Assembly (NCBI RefSeq): GCF_000317555.1
Contig: NC_019745.1
Coordinates: 1-64,000 of the forward strand
Origin: Gloeocapsa sp. PCC 7428
GTDB lineage: Bacteria > Cyanobacteriota > Cyanobacteriia > Cyanobacteriales > Chroococcidiopsidaceae
Direction of reading: 5' to 3'
Length of the DNA: 64,000 nucleotides
Below are positions 1 to 9,549 of this stretch, in pieces (within the stretch, counting starts at the first letter, position 1; every line of letters starts with the position of its first letter). The position numbers were made by a program, and so were the translations under genes. A model generated the notes under the pieces. That model was given only the letters and a program-made list of their open reading frames with translations. It was not told where the DNA came from and made no database searches.

Positions 1-15
1 TAGAGGTGGTAAACA

Positions 16-1389
16 GTGGAACTTTCGCTTGAAAGTCTGTGGAGTCAGGTACTAGAGCGGCTACAGGAGAAGTTAACTCGACCCACCTTCGAGACTTGGA
101 TCAAAACGGCTAGCGCGCAGCAACTAGAAAATAACTGTTTGGTTATTTGTACACCTAACCCGTTTGCACGTAATTGGCTACAAAAGTACTACATCAAAAC
201 GATTGTCGGCGTCGTTGAGGAAATTCTCGGTCATCCTGTTGAGGTTCAGATCACTGTCACCAAGGAAAACGGCGTAACTTCTGTCAGCGAACCCGAAGTT
301 GCTTGGCCAGTACCGATTGAACCACCAAGTGTACCACTGCTAAATAACCGACCTAAACCAATCGAACTAAACCCTAAATATGTATTTTCTCGCTTTGTTG
401 TTGGTGCAAATAGTCGCATGGCACACGCCGCAGCTTTAGCGGTAGCTGAATCACCAGGGCGTGAATTCAATCCTTTGTTTTTGTGCGGTGGCGTCGGATT
501 AGGAAAAACGCATCTGATGCAGGCGATCGGGCATTACCGCTTAGAAATATGTCCTAACTCCAGAATTTTTTACGTCTCTACCGAGCAATTTACTAACGAT
601 CTCATTGCCTCAATTCGGAAAGATAGTATGCAAAGCTTTCGCGAACATTATCGCGCAGCAGATGTGCTATTGGTCGATGATATTCAGTTTATTGAAGGGA
701 AAGAGTACACGCAAGAAGAATTTTTTCATACATTCAATACATTGCATGAAGCTGGTAAGCAAGTTGTTTTGGCTTCTGATCGTCCACCAAATCAAATTCC
801 GCGCTTACAAGAAAGATTGTGTTCGCGCTTCTCGATGGGCTTGATCGCGGATATTCAACCACCCGATTTAGAAACAAGAATGGCGATTTTGCAAAAGAAA
901 GCCGAGTACGAGAATATGCGCTTACCAAGAGAGGTGATTGAGTACATTGCTTTTAACTATAAGTCGAACATTCGCGAACTAGAGGGCGCTTTAATTCGAG
1001 CAGTTGCTTATATTTCTATTTCTGGATTATCGATGAATGTCGAAAATATTGCTCCCGTTCTTAATCCACCCGTAGAAAAAGTAGAAGCTTTTCCCGATGC
1101 TGTACTCATGGTAGTTGCAGATGAATTTGATGTTTCTGTCGAAGACCTTAAAGGCAACTCGCGCCGCCGCGAAATTAGCTGGGCGCGTCAGATTGGTATG
1201 TATTTGATGCGGCAACATACGGATTTGAGTTTACCAAGAATTGGCGAAGAATTCGGCGGCAAAGACCATACAACTGTGATATATAGCTGTGACAAAATCG
1301 CGCAGTTACGCGAAAATGATACAAACTTGGCACAAACACTAAGACACTTGAGCGATCGCATTAACCTTGCCAGCCGTCATTCTTCTTAA
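16..1389 (+). CDS. dnaA: Chromosomal replication initiator protein DnaA
   Basis: AAA+ ATPase that binds DnaA boxes and opens the replication origin. The 457-residue product shows the N-terminal helicase-loading domain (about 1-80), a variable linker, the AAA+ core with Walker A GGVGLGKT at 158-165 and Walker B VLLVDD at 217-222, and a C-terminal helix-turn-helix with the DnaA signature [15 protein letters not shown] near 420-435. Length is normal for cyanobacteria. The GTG start lies 6 bases after the ribosome site GAGGTGG at bases 3-9. The gene begins at the window edge, so its promoter is not visible. No DnaA-box cluster was seen in the following intergenic stretch, so an origin is not claimed here. 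Confidence 0.98.
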   Translation: MELSLESLWSQVLERLQEKLTRPTFETWIKTASAQQLENNCLVICTPNPFARNWLQKYYIKTIVGVVEEILGHPVEVQITVTKENGVTSVSEPEVAWPVPIEPPSVPLLNNRPKPIELNPKYVFSRFVVGANSRMAHAAALAVAESPGREFNPLFLCGGVGLGKTHLMQAIGHYRLEICPNSRIFYVSTEQFTNDLIASIRKDSMQSFREHYRAADVLLVDDIQFIEGKEYTQEEFFHTFNTLHEAGKQVVLASDRPPNQIPRLQERLCSRFSMGLIADIQPPDLETRMAILQKKAEYENMRLPREVIEYIAFNYKSNIRELEGALIRAVAYISISGLSMNVENIAPVLNPPVEKVEAFPDAVLMVVADEFDVSVEDLKGNSRRREISWARQIGMYLMRQHTDLSLPRIGEEFGGKDHTTVIYSCDKIAQLRENDTNLAQTLRHLSDRINLASRHSS

Positions 1390-1507
1390 GTTATTTAGTT
1401 ATTTATCATCAATAACTCTCATTTTTCCTCCCTGACCCCCGATCCCCTATCCCTGACTCCTTCTTAAACAGGTATAATTTCTCAGTAACTCCGACACTGC
1501 TAACAGC

Positions 1508-1990
1508 GTGATTGCTATTTATCCTGGAAGCTTTGACCCAATTACTTTGGGACACCTTGATATCATTGAGCGTGGCTGTCGCCTCTTTGAGCGCGTCGTT
1601 GTCGCTGTGTTGCGTAACCCAAACAAAACGCCATTGTTTTCAGTACAACAACGGCTAGAGCAGATCCGGATTTCAACATCCCATTTGGCGAATGTAGAAA
1701 TAGACAGCTTCGACGGTTTGACGGTAAAGTACGCCCAAATGCGGCAAGCACAAGTTCTCCTACGGGGTTTACGCGCAATTTCTGACTTTGAAGCGGAACT
1801 ACAAATGGCGCACACGAATAAAACACTTTCTGCGCATATCGAAACAGTTTTTTTGGCAACTTCTAATGAGCATAGTTTTTTAAGTAGTAGTGTGGTGAAA
1901 GAGATTGCCAAATTTGGTGGTTCCGTCGATCATCTTGTTCCTCAGCACGTTGCCCTAGATATCTACCGATGTCACACCAAGACCCCTTAA
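1508..1990 (+). CDS. coaD: Pantetheine-phosphate adenylyltransferase
   Basis: Cytoplasmic enzyme that transfers AMP from ATP to 4'-phosphopantetheine, giving dephospho-CoA, the penultimate step of coenzyme A synthesis. The 160-residue product opens with the nucleotidyltransferase motif [13 protein letters not shown]13 to H16 is the T/HxGH signature. Near the C-terminus [13 protein letters not shown] is the conserved substrate-binding segment. The start is GTG. The 3' end overlaps the next gene by 22 bases, which suggests co-transcription and translational coupling. Confidence 0.96.
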   Translation: MIAIYPGSFDPITLGHLDIIERGCRLFERVVVAVLRNPNKTPLFSVQQRLEQIRISTSHLANVEIDSFDGLTVKYAQMRQAQVLLRGLRAISDFEAELQMAHTNKTLSAHIETVFLATSNEHSFLSSSVVKEIAKFGGSVDHLVPQHVALDIYRCHTKTP

Positions 1991-2616
1991 AAACCCCTCC
2001 TGAACAGATTCCTCAGGAAGCTAGAAATATAGATATCCAGGAGGCGTTAAACCGACTGGAAGAAATTATTCTTGCCAGTCCTCGCATTCCACTAACGCGC
2101 AAAACTTTAATTGATGAGGAAGTGTTGCTCGATCAGCTTGACCAAATTCGCTTTAGTCTACCGACGGCGTTTCAAGAAGCGCAAGCGATTGTCGAGCAAA
2201 AGAAAGAAATTTTGTTGCAAGGTGAGCAACACGCGCAAGAAATTATCCAAGCCGCAGAAGCTAAAGCAGCACAATTACTGAATGAAACAACGATTGTGCG
2301 CCAAGCCGAAGCCGCTGCACAAGAAATTCGCCAGCAAGTTGAGCAAGATTGCATCGCTATCCAGCAGCAAGTTCAAGCGGAAATCGACCAAATGCGTCGT
2401 CAGGCTCAAGAGGAATTATTACAAATTCGAGCTTCCGCGATCGCGGAAGCTGAAGACATTCAAAATGGCGCAGATGAGTATGCTGATAGCGTTCTTAGAA
2501 GTATCGAGCAGCAACTTAACGATATGCTCCGTATTATTCGTAACGGTAGACAACAACTACAACCGCCAGGAAAAGCAATAGGAATACGCGACGAGGGACG
2601 AGCAATCGGTGATTGA
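1969..2616 (+). CDS. Coiled-coil protein, DivIVA-like
   Basis: 215-residue hydrophilic protein with a long Ala/Gln/Glu-rich helical stretch (about 45-195) predicted from heptad-like spacing to form a coiled coil. The segment around residues 15-60 resembles the N-terminal part of DivIVA-type proteins, and such proteins are often mis-hit by ATP synthase subunit b profiles. No transmembrane segment or signal peptide is evident. It starts inside the end of coaD, so the two are probably one transcription unit. The last residues (RDEGRAIGD) come from repetitive DNA with GACGAGG units and may be a species-specific tail. A polar scaffold role is only an inference from the family. Confidence 0.6.
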   Translation: MSHQDPLKTPPEQIPQEARNIDIQEALNRLEEIILASPRIPLTRKTLIDEEVLLDQLDQIRFSLPTAFQEAQAIVEQKKEILLQGEQHAQEIIQAAEAKAAQLLNETTIVRQAEAAAQEIRQQVEQDCIAIQQQVQAEIDQMRRQAQEELLQIRASAIAEAEDIQNGADEYADSVLRSIEQQLNDMLRIIRNGRQQLQPPGKAIGIRDEGRAIGD

Positions 2617-2968
2617 TTCTAAGTAATAATACTTGTCTGGTCATGAGTAATGAGTGATTGGCAAGAACACCGAGCAACTTCCCAGTACCTATTACCAATT
2701 ACCGCCCCCAACAAGTGTGATATTTAATTATGTCAACCTAAGTAAGAAGCTTTCTTTTCCAATACATTTGTTTCATTTAAAATTCTGATAACTAATTTGC
2801 ATGACCATTAACGTTTTATTTTGCTACAGTCTTAACATAACGAAATAAAACTTTGCCCTAAGGTTGTAATTGTTTCCGTAACTCGCGTTTCGTGTATACT
2901 TTTATTGCTATTTGGGTAAAGTATCTATAAAGATAGTCAAGAAACGTACATAGGTACGAGAGGCGGTT
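2617..2968. other. Intergenic stretch before the PHP gene
   Basis: 352 bases without a convincing gene. The proximal part holds CCTATTACCAATTACCG at 2688-2704, a member of the GGTAATTGG/CCAATTACC repeat family seen elsewhere in the window. The distal part is AT-rich and probably carries the promoter of the PHP gene; no operator could be assigned. Confidence 0.5.
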
Positions 2969-3661
2969 ATGGCTGTCGAATTCGCCCAAACTAATGCATC
3001 GTCGCAAGCTTTAAAGCAGGTCTTCCAAAAGGTTAATGCCCAAAGTTGTCCGCGACATTTTAATTTTCATCTGCACACGGTTCACTCGGATGGTCGATTG
3101 CAACCAGAAGAGTTAATTCAACAGGCGATCGCAATTGGTTTGCAAGACCTAGCGATTACCGATCATCACACTGTTAGTGGTTGTCAAGTCGCGCAGCGCT
3201 ACCTCGATGAATTAAAGTTAAGCATCCCTCACTTAGAGTACACTGCACCACGAGTTTGGACGGGTGTAGAAATTAATGCCAACTTATTGGATGTAGACGT
3301 TCATATCTTGGGGTATGCGTTTGATCATCAACACTTGAGTATCACGCCTTATTTACAACGAAAAACCACGACTGGTAAGGCGTATCAAGCAAATAATGTC
3401 ATCGCCGCAATTCATCAAGCAGGTGGGTTAGCGGTACTTGCGCATCCCGCACGTTATAAGCGATCGCCGCAAGACTTAATTCCCGCAGCAGCTTCTTTAG
3501 GAATCGATGGCGTAGAAAGTTTCTACGCATACGACAATCCTCAGCCTTGGCGTCCTAGCGCCACTGAAACCCAACGGGTGCAACAATTAGCAAGACATCA
3601 TAACTTATTAAGTACCTGCGGCACTGATACTCACGGCTTGAGCTTATTAAAACGTCTATAA
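2969..3661 (+). CDS. PHP domain phosphoesterase
   Basis: 230-residue polymerase and histidinol phosphatase (PHP) family metal hydrolase. Metal-binding motifs are visible in the expected order: HLHTVHSDG at about 31-39, ITDHHTVSG at about 67-75, AHPARYK near 160, and GTDTHG close to the C-terminus. Related bacterial proteins hydrolyse nucleoside 3',5'-bisphosphate or oligoribonucleotides, but the substrate here cannot be told from sequence. The ATG start follows GAGGCGG. A strong hairpin lies just downstream. Confidence 0.85.
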   Translation: MAVEFAQTNASSQALKQVFQKVNAQSCPRHFNFHLHTVHSDGRLQPEELIQQAIAIGLQDLAITDHHTVSGCQVAQRYLDELKLSIPHLEYTAPRVWTGVEINANLLDVDVHILGYAFDHQHLSITPYLQRKTTTGKAYQANNVIAAIHQAGGLAVLAHPARYKRSPQDLIPAAASLGIDGVESFYAYDNPQPWRPSATETQRVQQLARHHNLLSTCGTDTHGLSLLKRL

Positions 3662-3667
3662 AACAAA

Positions 3668-3693
3668 TACCCTGTTCTCACTGAAACAGGGTA
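3668..3693. terminator. Hairpin terminator between convergent genes
   Basis: Perfect 9-bp inverted repeat TACCCTGTT/AACAGGGTA with an 8-base loop, directly after the PHP gene stop. Read on the minus strand it is followed by ATTTGTTTTA, a moderately U-rich tail, so it best serves the small minus-strand gene that follows and may work in both directions. Confidence 0.75.
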
Positions 3694-3731
3694 ATATTAA
3701 TAAGTTATTAAAAGATGTTAAATGATAGCGC

Positions 3732-3827
3732 TTAAAACACTGACATAATTGTAATAATGCCAGCACTTGTCAATACGAAAACGAAACCTAGAGCAATTGA
3801 TTCGCCTAAGTGTTTGGTAACTTTCAT
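3732..3827 (-). CDS. Small single-span membrane protein (31 aa)
   Basis: Short reading frame encoding a 31-residue peptide: a polar basic head (MKVTKHLGES) followed by one hydrophobic helix of about 20 residues. It has its own intergenic space and a good terminator downstream (3668-3693), which argues for a real transcript. The ribosome site is weak (AAAAAG). Cyanobacteria have many such thylakoid peptides, but it does not match psaM, petL, petM, petN, psbX or psbN as I know them. Function unknown. Confidence 0.45.
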   Translation of the reverse strand: MKVTKHLGESIALGFVFVLTSAGIITIMSVF

Positions 3828-4002
3828 GCTTTTTATTTATTAAGTGAGCTATAGTGCTTAATTTATCATTAAGCTTGCATTTATCAACAAATAGTGAGTA
3901 AAAATTAAAGCATCGCAATACTTCTTAATCTATGGCTCAGAATAAGAAGGCTGTGTAACTTTCTTCAGGGCTACAGAAACAAAATTGCCACAGCCTATTA
4001 AG

Positions 4003-4024
4003 GGGGCAAGGTATACCTTACCCC
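4003..4024. repeat. Dispersed palindrome GGGGCAAGG..CCTTACCCC, copy 1
   Basis: GGGGCAAGGTATACCTTACC followed by CC, a near-perfect palindrome 33 bases beyond the stop of the minus-strand response regulator. The same family recurs at 8839-8856, 34626-34647 and 44201-44222. Here it could also act as a terminator, though no U-run follows. Confidence 0.65.
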
Positions 4025-4056
4025 AAATTTATTCGCTGAGAAAACAATTATTTCAG

Positions 4057-4746
4057 TTATTTCGTCAAACCATGTTCTAGCGCAAAGCGTACTAGTTCAG
4101 TGCGACTATTTGTACCTGTTTTGCTAAACAAGCGACTAACGTACTTTTCGACATTACGCACGCTAGTTTGTAAACGACGGGCGATTTCCTTATTCATTAG
4201 CCCTTCGGTAACGAGATTTAAAACACTTTGTTCTCTCGGAGTTAAGTCAATTTTAATCGGAGCCGGAGTTGTTGTAATACCTTGACGCTGAGTCAACAGT
4301 GCTTTAATTTGAGCAATTTGATTGGCTAAATCGGCAATATCAGGTGTTTCGCCCAATTCACCTGAGTGTGTGGCGGTACGACGCGCAATTAAGTTTTCCA
4401 CAATGGCGACCAATTCATCGGGATCAAAGGGCTTTGGTAAATAAGCATCAACCCCTGCTTGATAGCCTTGAATGCGATCTGTAGTCATACCTTTTGCCGT
4501 GAGAAACACGACGGGTAAAGTTTGGAAACGAGGATCGTCGCGCATTTGTTTTAGGAATTGGTAGCCATCTACCTGTGGCATCATGATGTCAGAGATGACT
4601 AAATCAGGGGTAGTTTGCTGTAACAATTCCCATCCCTCTTGCGCATTACTAGCCACCTGCACCGTAAAACCACTTTCTTGCAAGTAATCTTTTACAGCTT
4701 CTCGCAAGCCTGGTTCATCGTCTACCAGTAAAAGTTGTGCGGACAT
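4057..4746 (-). CDS. Response regulator, REC plus LuxR/NarL-type HTH
   Basis: 229-residue two-component response regulator. The receiver domain (about 1-120) has the acidic pair DDE at 9-11, the phospho-acceptor Asp in VISDIMMPQVDG near 53 and Lys in LPKPFDP. The C-terminal HTH (about 165-229) reads LTPREQSVLNLVTEG with ARRLQTSVRNVEKYVSR, typical of the LuxR/NarL group. The architecture and the TVRNVEKYVS-type recognition helix resemble plastid/cyanobacterial Ycf29 proteins, but I do not assign that name firmly. No kinase is adjacent, so it is an orphan regulator. Confidence 0.88.
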   Translation of the reverse strand: MSAQLLLVDDEPGLREAVKDYLQESGFTVQVASNAQEGWELLQQTTPDLVISDIMMPQVDGYQFLKQMRDDPRFQTLPVVFLTAKGMTTDRIQGYQAGVDAYLPKPFDPDELVAIVENLIARRTATHSGELGETPDIADLANQIAQIKALLTQRQGITTTPAPIKIDLTPREQSVLNLVTEGLMNKEIARRLQTSVRNVEKYVSRLFSKTGTNSRTELVRFALEHGLTK

Positions 4747-4877
4747 CTACGTTTCCCTTGACGCTATCTTTTTCAATGTAGCTAAAATGAGGGGCAGAGG
4801 AGTTACGAGTTATGCAAATATCTTCCATTCAAAACTCAAAACTAGCCACTATATCACTAGCTACTAGCCACTCTTAA

Positions 4878-6188
4878 CTACCGCATACCCGATGACTTCA
4901 GCGTTTGATTTGGTGCAGTTTGAGCCAAGGAATTTGTCCCTAGAACCGCGATCGCGCGGGCGTACTGCGGATCGTTTTGAGTACCAACTAAGTTTGGGTT
5001 AGTTGCTAGCTGACGTACCTGTGCTTCGGTTAAGTCAATTTTGACATCAGGCGTGATTCCCTTATGGCTAATATCCGTACCTTTGGGAGTGTAGTAATGC
5101 GCGATCGTAATTGCCAAGCCGGAACCATCAGAAAGTGAATGCACCGATTGCACTAATGCTTTACCAAAAGTTTGACTACCGACAACAACGGCTCGATTAT
5201 TATCTTTGAGTGCTCCTGCCAAAATCTCACTTGCGCTAGCCGAATTGCCATCGACAAGAACCGCGACAGGCTGCTTTACTAAGGATGACCGATTAGCGGC
5301 AATTTTTTCACTTTTTCCGCGTCGGTCTACAGTGCGCACAATATCACCCGTATCCAGCCACATCCGCGCAATTTCAATACTCGCTTGCAACAACCCGCCA
5401 GGATTACCCCGCAAGTCTAAGACATAGCCATCTACTTGTTGGCGGTTGAGATCGTAGATCGCCCGTTGCATTTGTTCTGCGGCGTGCGCATTAAACTCTC
5501 TTAAGCTAATGTAACCAACGCGATTTTTGCCTTCTTGCTTGACAGAATAGCGCACTGTCGGCACTTCGATTTTAGCCCGCGTGATTCTCACGTCTAAATT
5601 TTGTTGCCCAGAACGTCCGATTCTTAAATTGACAGGCGTCCCCGCCTTACCGCGAATCATGTTAGAAGCTTGCTGAACATCTAACCCTTGGGTTGGTTTG
5701 CCATCAATCGCGAGGATCTCGTCGCCTGATCTAAGCCCAGCTTTGAGTGCCGGAGAATTTTCGATAGCTTCTACCACAGTCAGACGCTTGGTTTGTTCGT
5801 TGACTTCCATGCGAATCCCAACGCCAGAGAGTTCTCCGGCGGTTTGATCTGTGAGGGCTGCAAACTGTTGGGGATCGAGAAAGCGCGTGTAAGGATCGCC
5901 CAGTTTCTCTAGTTCTGCGCGAATTGCATTGTAGGCTTGTTCCTTAGAGGTATAGTTCTTGCTTAAAAGGTTTTGTCGGCTGAGTTGCCAATTGACTTTG
6001 TTAAAGGTGCTGTCAACGTACTCGCGGTTTACCAACTGCCAAACTTCGTCTACTAAGGCTTTTGGACTGTCTTGCATGGCGGCGCGGACAGAACGTACTG
6101 GAAGTACAGACATCGTTAACGTTGTGGCGATCGCGCCGCTAAATAAAGCAAAATGGAGCAACGAGAAGCGTTTGGTATATTGCTGCAT
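4878..6188 (-). CDS. Carboxyl-terminal processing protease (S41)
   Basis: 436-residue exported serine protease. It has an N-terminal signal peptide (hydrophobic segment about 9-30 ending before VRAAM), a PDZ domain (about 115-205, with SPALKAGLRSGDEILAIDG) and the S41 catalytic domain with Ser in GNSASASEILAGAL and Lys in TFGKALVQSV. Cyanobacteria have several paralogues: CtpA matures the D1 protein of photosystem II, and CtpB and CtpC have other roles. Which one this is cannot be settled by eye. It is transcribed alone; the upstream 260 bases are AT-rich and likely hold its promoter. Confidence 0.92.
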   Translation of the reverse strand: MQQYTKRFSLLHFALFSGAIATTLTMSVLPVRSVRAAMQDSPKALVDEVWQLVNREYVDSTFNKVNWQLSRQNLLSKNYTSKEQAYNAIRAELEKLGDPYTRFLDPQQFAALTDQTAGELSGVGIRMEVNEQTKRLTVVEAIENSPALKAGLRSGDEILAIDGKPTQGLDVQQASNMIRGKAGTPVNLRIGRSGQQNLDVRITRAKIEVPTVRYSVKQEGKNRVGYISLREFNAHAAEQMQRAIYDLNRQQVDGYVLDLRGNPGGLLQASIEIARMWLDTGDIVRTVDRRGKSEKIAANRSSLVKQPVAVLVDGNSASASEILAGALKDNNRAVVVGSQTFGKALVQSVHSLSDGSGLAITIAHYYTPKGTDISHKGITPDVKIDLTEAQVRQLATNPNLVGTQNDPQYARAIAVLGTNSLAQTAPNQTLKSSGMR

Positions 6189-6450
6189 TGGAATTGGCGA
6201 AGTAATTTTTACGGTTAGATTTATTTTTACTCAGCGTCTATATCTTTACACTGAGTGGTTGTTGCTATCGACTATACACCTGGTAAGTCTGTAGTGACAG
6301 TAAAAACAGATAAACTTTCGTTGTAGTTTTAAACAATATTGTTTTCACCATACTCAGATTACTCATGTATCTATCTATTATTTTGTGCCAGTTTCCGCAG
6401 TGTCATTGAGATGGATGAGGAGTGAGGCATTAGTAGTGGTAATTTTTTTA

Positions 6451-8814
6451 TCAGCTTGAGCCGCGTACAATTGCTTGAATAGTGGCTAACGGAACAGTTG
6501 AGAAGTATTGTTGTTGAAATTGTTCTTCTTGCACAGCCATTAAGAATTTTTCAATAACTTGCAAACATTTAGCTTCAGATACTATGGCTTGTGGTTGCCA
6601 AGTAATGATAAAACCTCGGTCAACAGAACTAATACTAAAACCTATACTACTGAGAGCTTGAAATCCTGGTTTGAGTGTTTGATCGCTGATCGCTAGTTTT
6701 TGACATAGTTGAAACCGCGTAACAGTTTGACCAGTGCGACTGATATATTTTGCAATTCCGAGTAACGAAAGCCAAATTTGATTGGGTGTAAGAAATTGTG
6801 GCTTTTTCCAGGCTAGCACTAGCTGTTTTTTTTCGCCAAGCGATCGCTTAAACCAAGTACGTAAATCATCCCAACTATTTGGGCAAGTTTCCAGCAGCAA
6901 AATTGGTTGTTGAGCAGCTAGCTGCGTTATATTATCTTGATTTCGCCAATCTAGAATCTGACTTAGATGACTTTGAACCGTAGAGTTAACCGTAGTTTCA
7001 GTGGCGCGAACTGCAATTAACCGTACCTCATAATGTGGCTTTTTATCTTTTATTGGATCTGAGTAAGAATTGTAATCAAGTTCTACGATGACATCGCACC
7101 GCCCTGGAGGAATTTCTTCGCGGTAATGTCCCCACCAAATTCCAGGAAATCCTTTTGGAGTCGAATCATCACGCAGGATGAACTCTGTTTTGATGTATTT
7201 TACTTCTTTGCCTTGTGCATCTCGAATATTACGATGCCGAGCATTTTCAAACCAGCAGTTTTGAATCAACAGTTTAGGTACAGGATTTCCCATTCCGCAC
7301 GGTTCGAGTAATTTTAATTCCCAAAAGAGATCTTTGCCTAAGTCTTGGACAGTACACGCCAAGTCTGCTTGAATTGTTGGTGTTGTCAGGCTACTACTTA
7401 AAGATTGTCGTAATCTTTGATTAATCGCCTCAGAAAACAAAGGAATATTTTCCACAGCTAAACTCAATCCAGCGGCGAAAGGATGTCCCCCAAAACGATG
7501 CAATAAATGTGCCTGATCCTGGACTAACTGATACAAATCAATTTGATTGACCGAACGTGCTGAACCACGCGCTAGGGGGCTAGAAGTGTTTTTTACGCCA
7601 GTAATTCCTTCAGTACTTAATAAAATTGTCGGGCGTCCCGTTTCTTGCGCGACTTGTCCAGCGACCAAACCAAGCACGCCAGCAGACCACTGTGGATCTT
7701 CTAATACGATGACACTCGTCGTCGATAAATCTAGCTGCTGTAGTTTTGCTGTAACTTGTTGCGCAACGTCTTTTTGTAAAGATTTACGTCGAGAATTTGC
7801 AAGTTCTGTATCTTGTGCTAGCTGCTCAATACGTTGTATGTCGTGGCTTGTGAGTAATTCGACACAAAAACTCGCGTCACCGCGAATTCGACTTACCGCA
7901 TTGATGCGCGGGCCTAAACCAAAGGAAATATCTGTCGGGCGATCGCCACTTTTCTGACACAACTCTAATAACTTGCCAACCCCTGGACGTCGCCGCTGTG
8001 CTGCTGGCTGCTTAAAGTCGTGTTGCATCTTAGCAATACCTAACTGCGCCAAATAGCGACAATCTCCTGAAAGTTGAACTAAGTCTGCGATTAAGCCAAT
8101 TGCGACTAAATCAAGTAAATCTTCTAATGGTTGCTGAGAAGTATTGGGTATCTTTTGGTACAATGCTTCTACGAGTTTATACGCAACAGCAACACCAGAA
8201 AGATGAAATAATTGATGATCGTTTGGTAAATAGCGGGGATTGATAATTGCCACAACCGACGGGCGCTCTGGCGGTAGTGTATGATGGTCCGTGACAATGA
8301 CATCGATACCAAGTTGTTGGGCGTATTCAATTTCTGTAATATTTGTGCTACCTGTATCGCAAGTAACGATTAACTGCGTACCTCGTTGGGCAAGAATATC
8401 AATTCCTTGGCAGTTAAGACCGTGTGACTCTGTAATGCGATTGGGTATGTAATAAAATAAATCAGCATTTTGGTTAAAAAACTGTCCTAGACCATCCCAA
8501 AGTACGGCGGTTGAAGTAATCCCATCGGCGTCAAAGTCTCCCCAAATCGCGACTTTTTCGCGGCGATCGCGTGCTTGCTGCAATCGCGTTACCGCTTGAT
8601 GCATTTCTTTGCCAAATTCAAACGGGCTTGCAGCTTTGTAAGCTTGAGGATTGACAAACGTATCTAAGCTTTCTTGGTCTTGAATTCCGCGTTGCCAAAG
8701 TAGCTGTGCAGCAAATTTCCCTGATGAGTTAGGACAGTAATTACTGACAGCCTGGATAAACCATTCAGGCGGTGATGCAAAAGATGGTATAAGCCACTGC
8801 GGTTGTTCAGGCAT
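6451..8814 (-). CDS. recJ: Single-stranded-DNA-specific exonuclease RecJ
   Basis: 787-residue DHH-family 5'-3' exonuclease acting on single-stranded DNA in recombination and base excision repair. Motifs: DFDADGITSTAVLW near 93-106 (motif I), VTCDTGSTN (motif II), VTDHHTLPPERP (the DHH motif), and the DHHA1 domain with GGHPFAAGLSL. The C-terminal 200 or so residues are a cyanobacterial-type extension with a winged-helix-like ending. The palindrome at 8839-8856 lies just upstream. The nuclease gene at 9550-10332 nearby may share a repair context. Confidence 0.95.
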   Translation of the reverse strand: MPEQPQWLIPSFASPPEWFIQAVSNYCPNSSGKFAAQLLWQRGIQDQESLDTFVNPQAYKAASPFEFGKEMHQAVTRLQQARDRREKVAIWGDFDADGITSTAVLWDGLGQFFNQNADLFYYIPNRITESHGLNCQGIDILAQRGTQLIVTCDTGSTNITEIEYAQQLGIDVIVTDHHTLPPERPSVVAIINPRYLPNDHQLFHLSGVAVAYKLVEALYQKIPNTSQQPLEDLLDLVAIGLIADLVQLSGDCRYLAQLGIAKMQHDFKQPAAQRRRPGVGKLLELCQKSGDRPTDISFGLGPRINAVSRIRGDASFCVELLTSHDIQRIEQLAQDTELANSRRKSLQKDVAQQVTAKLQQLDLSTTSVIVLEDPQWSAGVLGLVAGQVAQETGRPTILLSTEGITGVKNTSSPLARGSARSVNQIDLYQLVQDQAHLLHRFGGHPFAAGLSLAVENIPLFSEAINQRLRQSLSSSLTTPTIQADLACTVQDLGKDLFWELKLLEPCGMGNPVPKLLIQNCWFENARHRNIRDAQGKEVKYIKTEFILRDDSTPKGFPGIWWGHYREEIPPGRCDVIVELDYNSYSDPIKDKKPHYEVRLIAVRATETTVNSTVQSHLSQILDWRNQDNITQLAAQQPILLLETCPNSWDDLRTWFKRSLGEKKQLVLAWKKPQFLTPNQIWLSLLGIAKYISRTGQTVTRFQLCQKLAISDQTLKPGFQALSSIGFSISSVDRGFIITWQPQAIVSEAKCLQVIEKFLMAVQEEQFQQQYFSTVPLATIQAIVRGSS

Positions 8815-8838
8815 AAACTGAGGGTTCAGGGGTCAGAA

Positions 8839-8856
8839 GGGCAAGGCAAGCCTTGC
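8839..8856. repeat. Dispersed palindrome GGGCAAGG..CCTTGC, copy 2
   Basis: GGGCAAGGCAAGCCTTGC lies 25 bases upstream of the recJ start and belongs to the same family as the copies at 4003, 34626 and 44201. It falls between the acetyltransferase gene and recJ and is preceded by GGGTTCAGGGGTCAGAA, another common cyanobacterial intergenic repeat word. Confidence 0.6.
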
Positions 8857-8891
8857 ACATAGAGTTTAGAGAAGTAAAATAAACAAGCTCT

Positions 8892-9527
8892 TCACTGCTG
8901 ATTATTTTCGTCTACTAGAGAATTGAGGGCAACCTCACCAGGGATGCCTTCGGGTTTGCGTGATAGCGCAGCAGGACGCGATCGCTTATAACCTGCCCTT
9001 TCTGCTTTTTGCCGTTCGTAAGCAATGAGCCTACCATAGTATTCATTTTTACTTAAATTCATCGATAAGAAGATATGCTGACGGCTGTTACCAAAGCCCT
9101 TACGTTGAAAAAATTTTACTGCGGGTACATTCGCAGGATCGGTATCAACGAGCATAAACCGCGCTCCATCTTCAATCATGCGTTCAATAAGTTTGTCTAC
9201 CAATGTGTCCCCAACACCACGGCGTTGAAAATTGGGGTTAACTCCTAACCAGATAATGTAACCGTATGTCCAAGAACCTTTTGTAATGACAGTTCCTAAG
9301 ATAAATCCTGCTAGTTCGCCGTCGATTTCTGCAACGAGACAGTATTCAGGATCGGTGTTATAAAGTCCGATCACTTCCCACTTATCCCACGTCCGGTACA
9401 AGTAAGGATATAAATCACTGGTAAATAACTTTTCTCCCAAGTGATAGACAGGAGCAAGGTCATCAATTTCTAGCTCGCGGACATAAACTGAGGATGTATT
9501 TACCGAATCGCTCGGATCGTGCGTCAT
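8892..9527 (-). CDS. GNAT-family N-acetyltransferase
   Basis: 211-residue protein with the Gcn5-related acetyltransferase fold. The acetyl-CoA loop appears as GVNPNFQRRGVGDTLVDKL near 105-123, preceded by the beta-strand segment AEIDGELAGFILG. It resembles RimI-type protein acetyltransferases, but the acceptor is unknown. The last 50 residues are basic and probably unstructured. Only 22 bases separate it from the upstream nuclease gene on the same strand, so the two are likely one operon. Confidence 0.85.
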   Translation of the reverse strand: MTHDPSDSVNTSSVYVRELEIDDLAPVYHLGEKLFTSDLYPYLYRTWDKWEVIGLYNTDPEYCLVAEIDGELAGFILGTVITKGSWTYGYIIWLGVNPNFQRRGVGDTLVDKLIERMIEDGARFMLVDTDPANVPAVKFFQRKGFGNSRQHIFLSMNLSKNEYYGRLIAYERQKAERAGYKRSRPAALSRKPEGIPGEVALNSLVDENNQQ

Positions 9528-9549
9528 AACTCATTTCCTATTCAGTCCT

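Noticed and set aside
1390-1507. Possible replication origin after dnaA
   Set aside because: No cluster of TTATCCACA-like DnaA boxes and no AT-rich unwinding region was visible.
1519-1911. Long antisense open frames over coaD and similar frames opposite other genes
   Set aside because: They lie wholly opposite well-supported genes, show biased composition expected of antisense frames, and have no recognisable domain.
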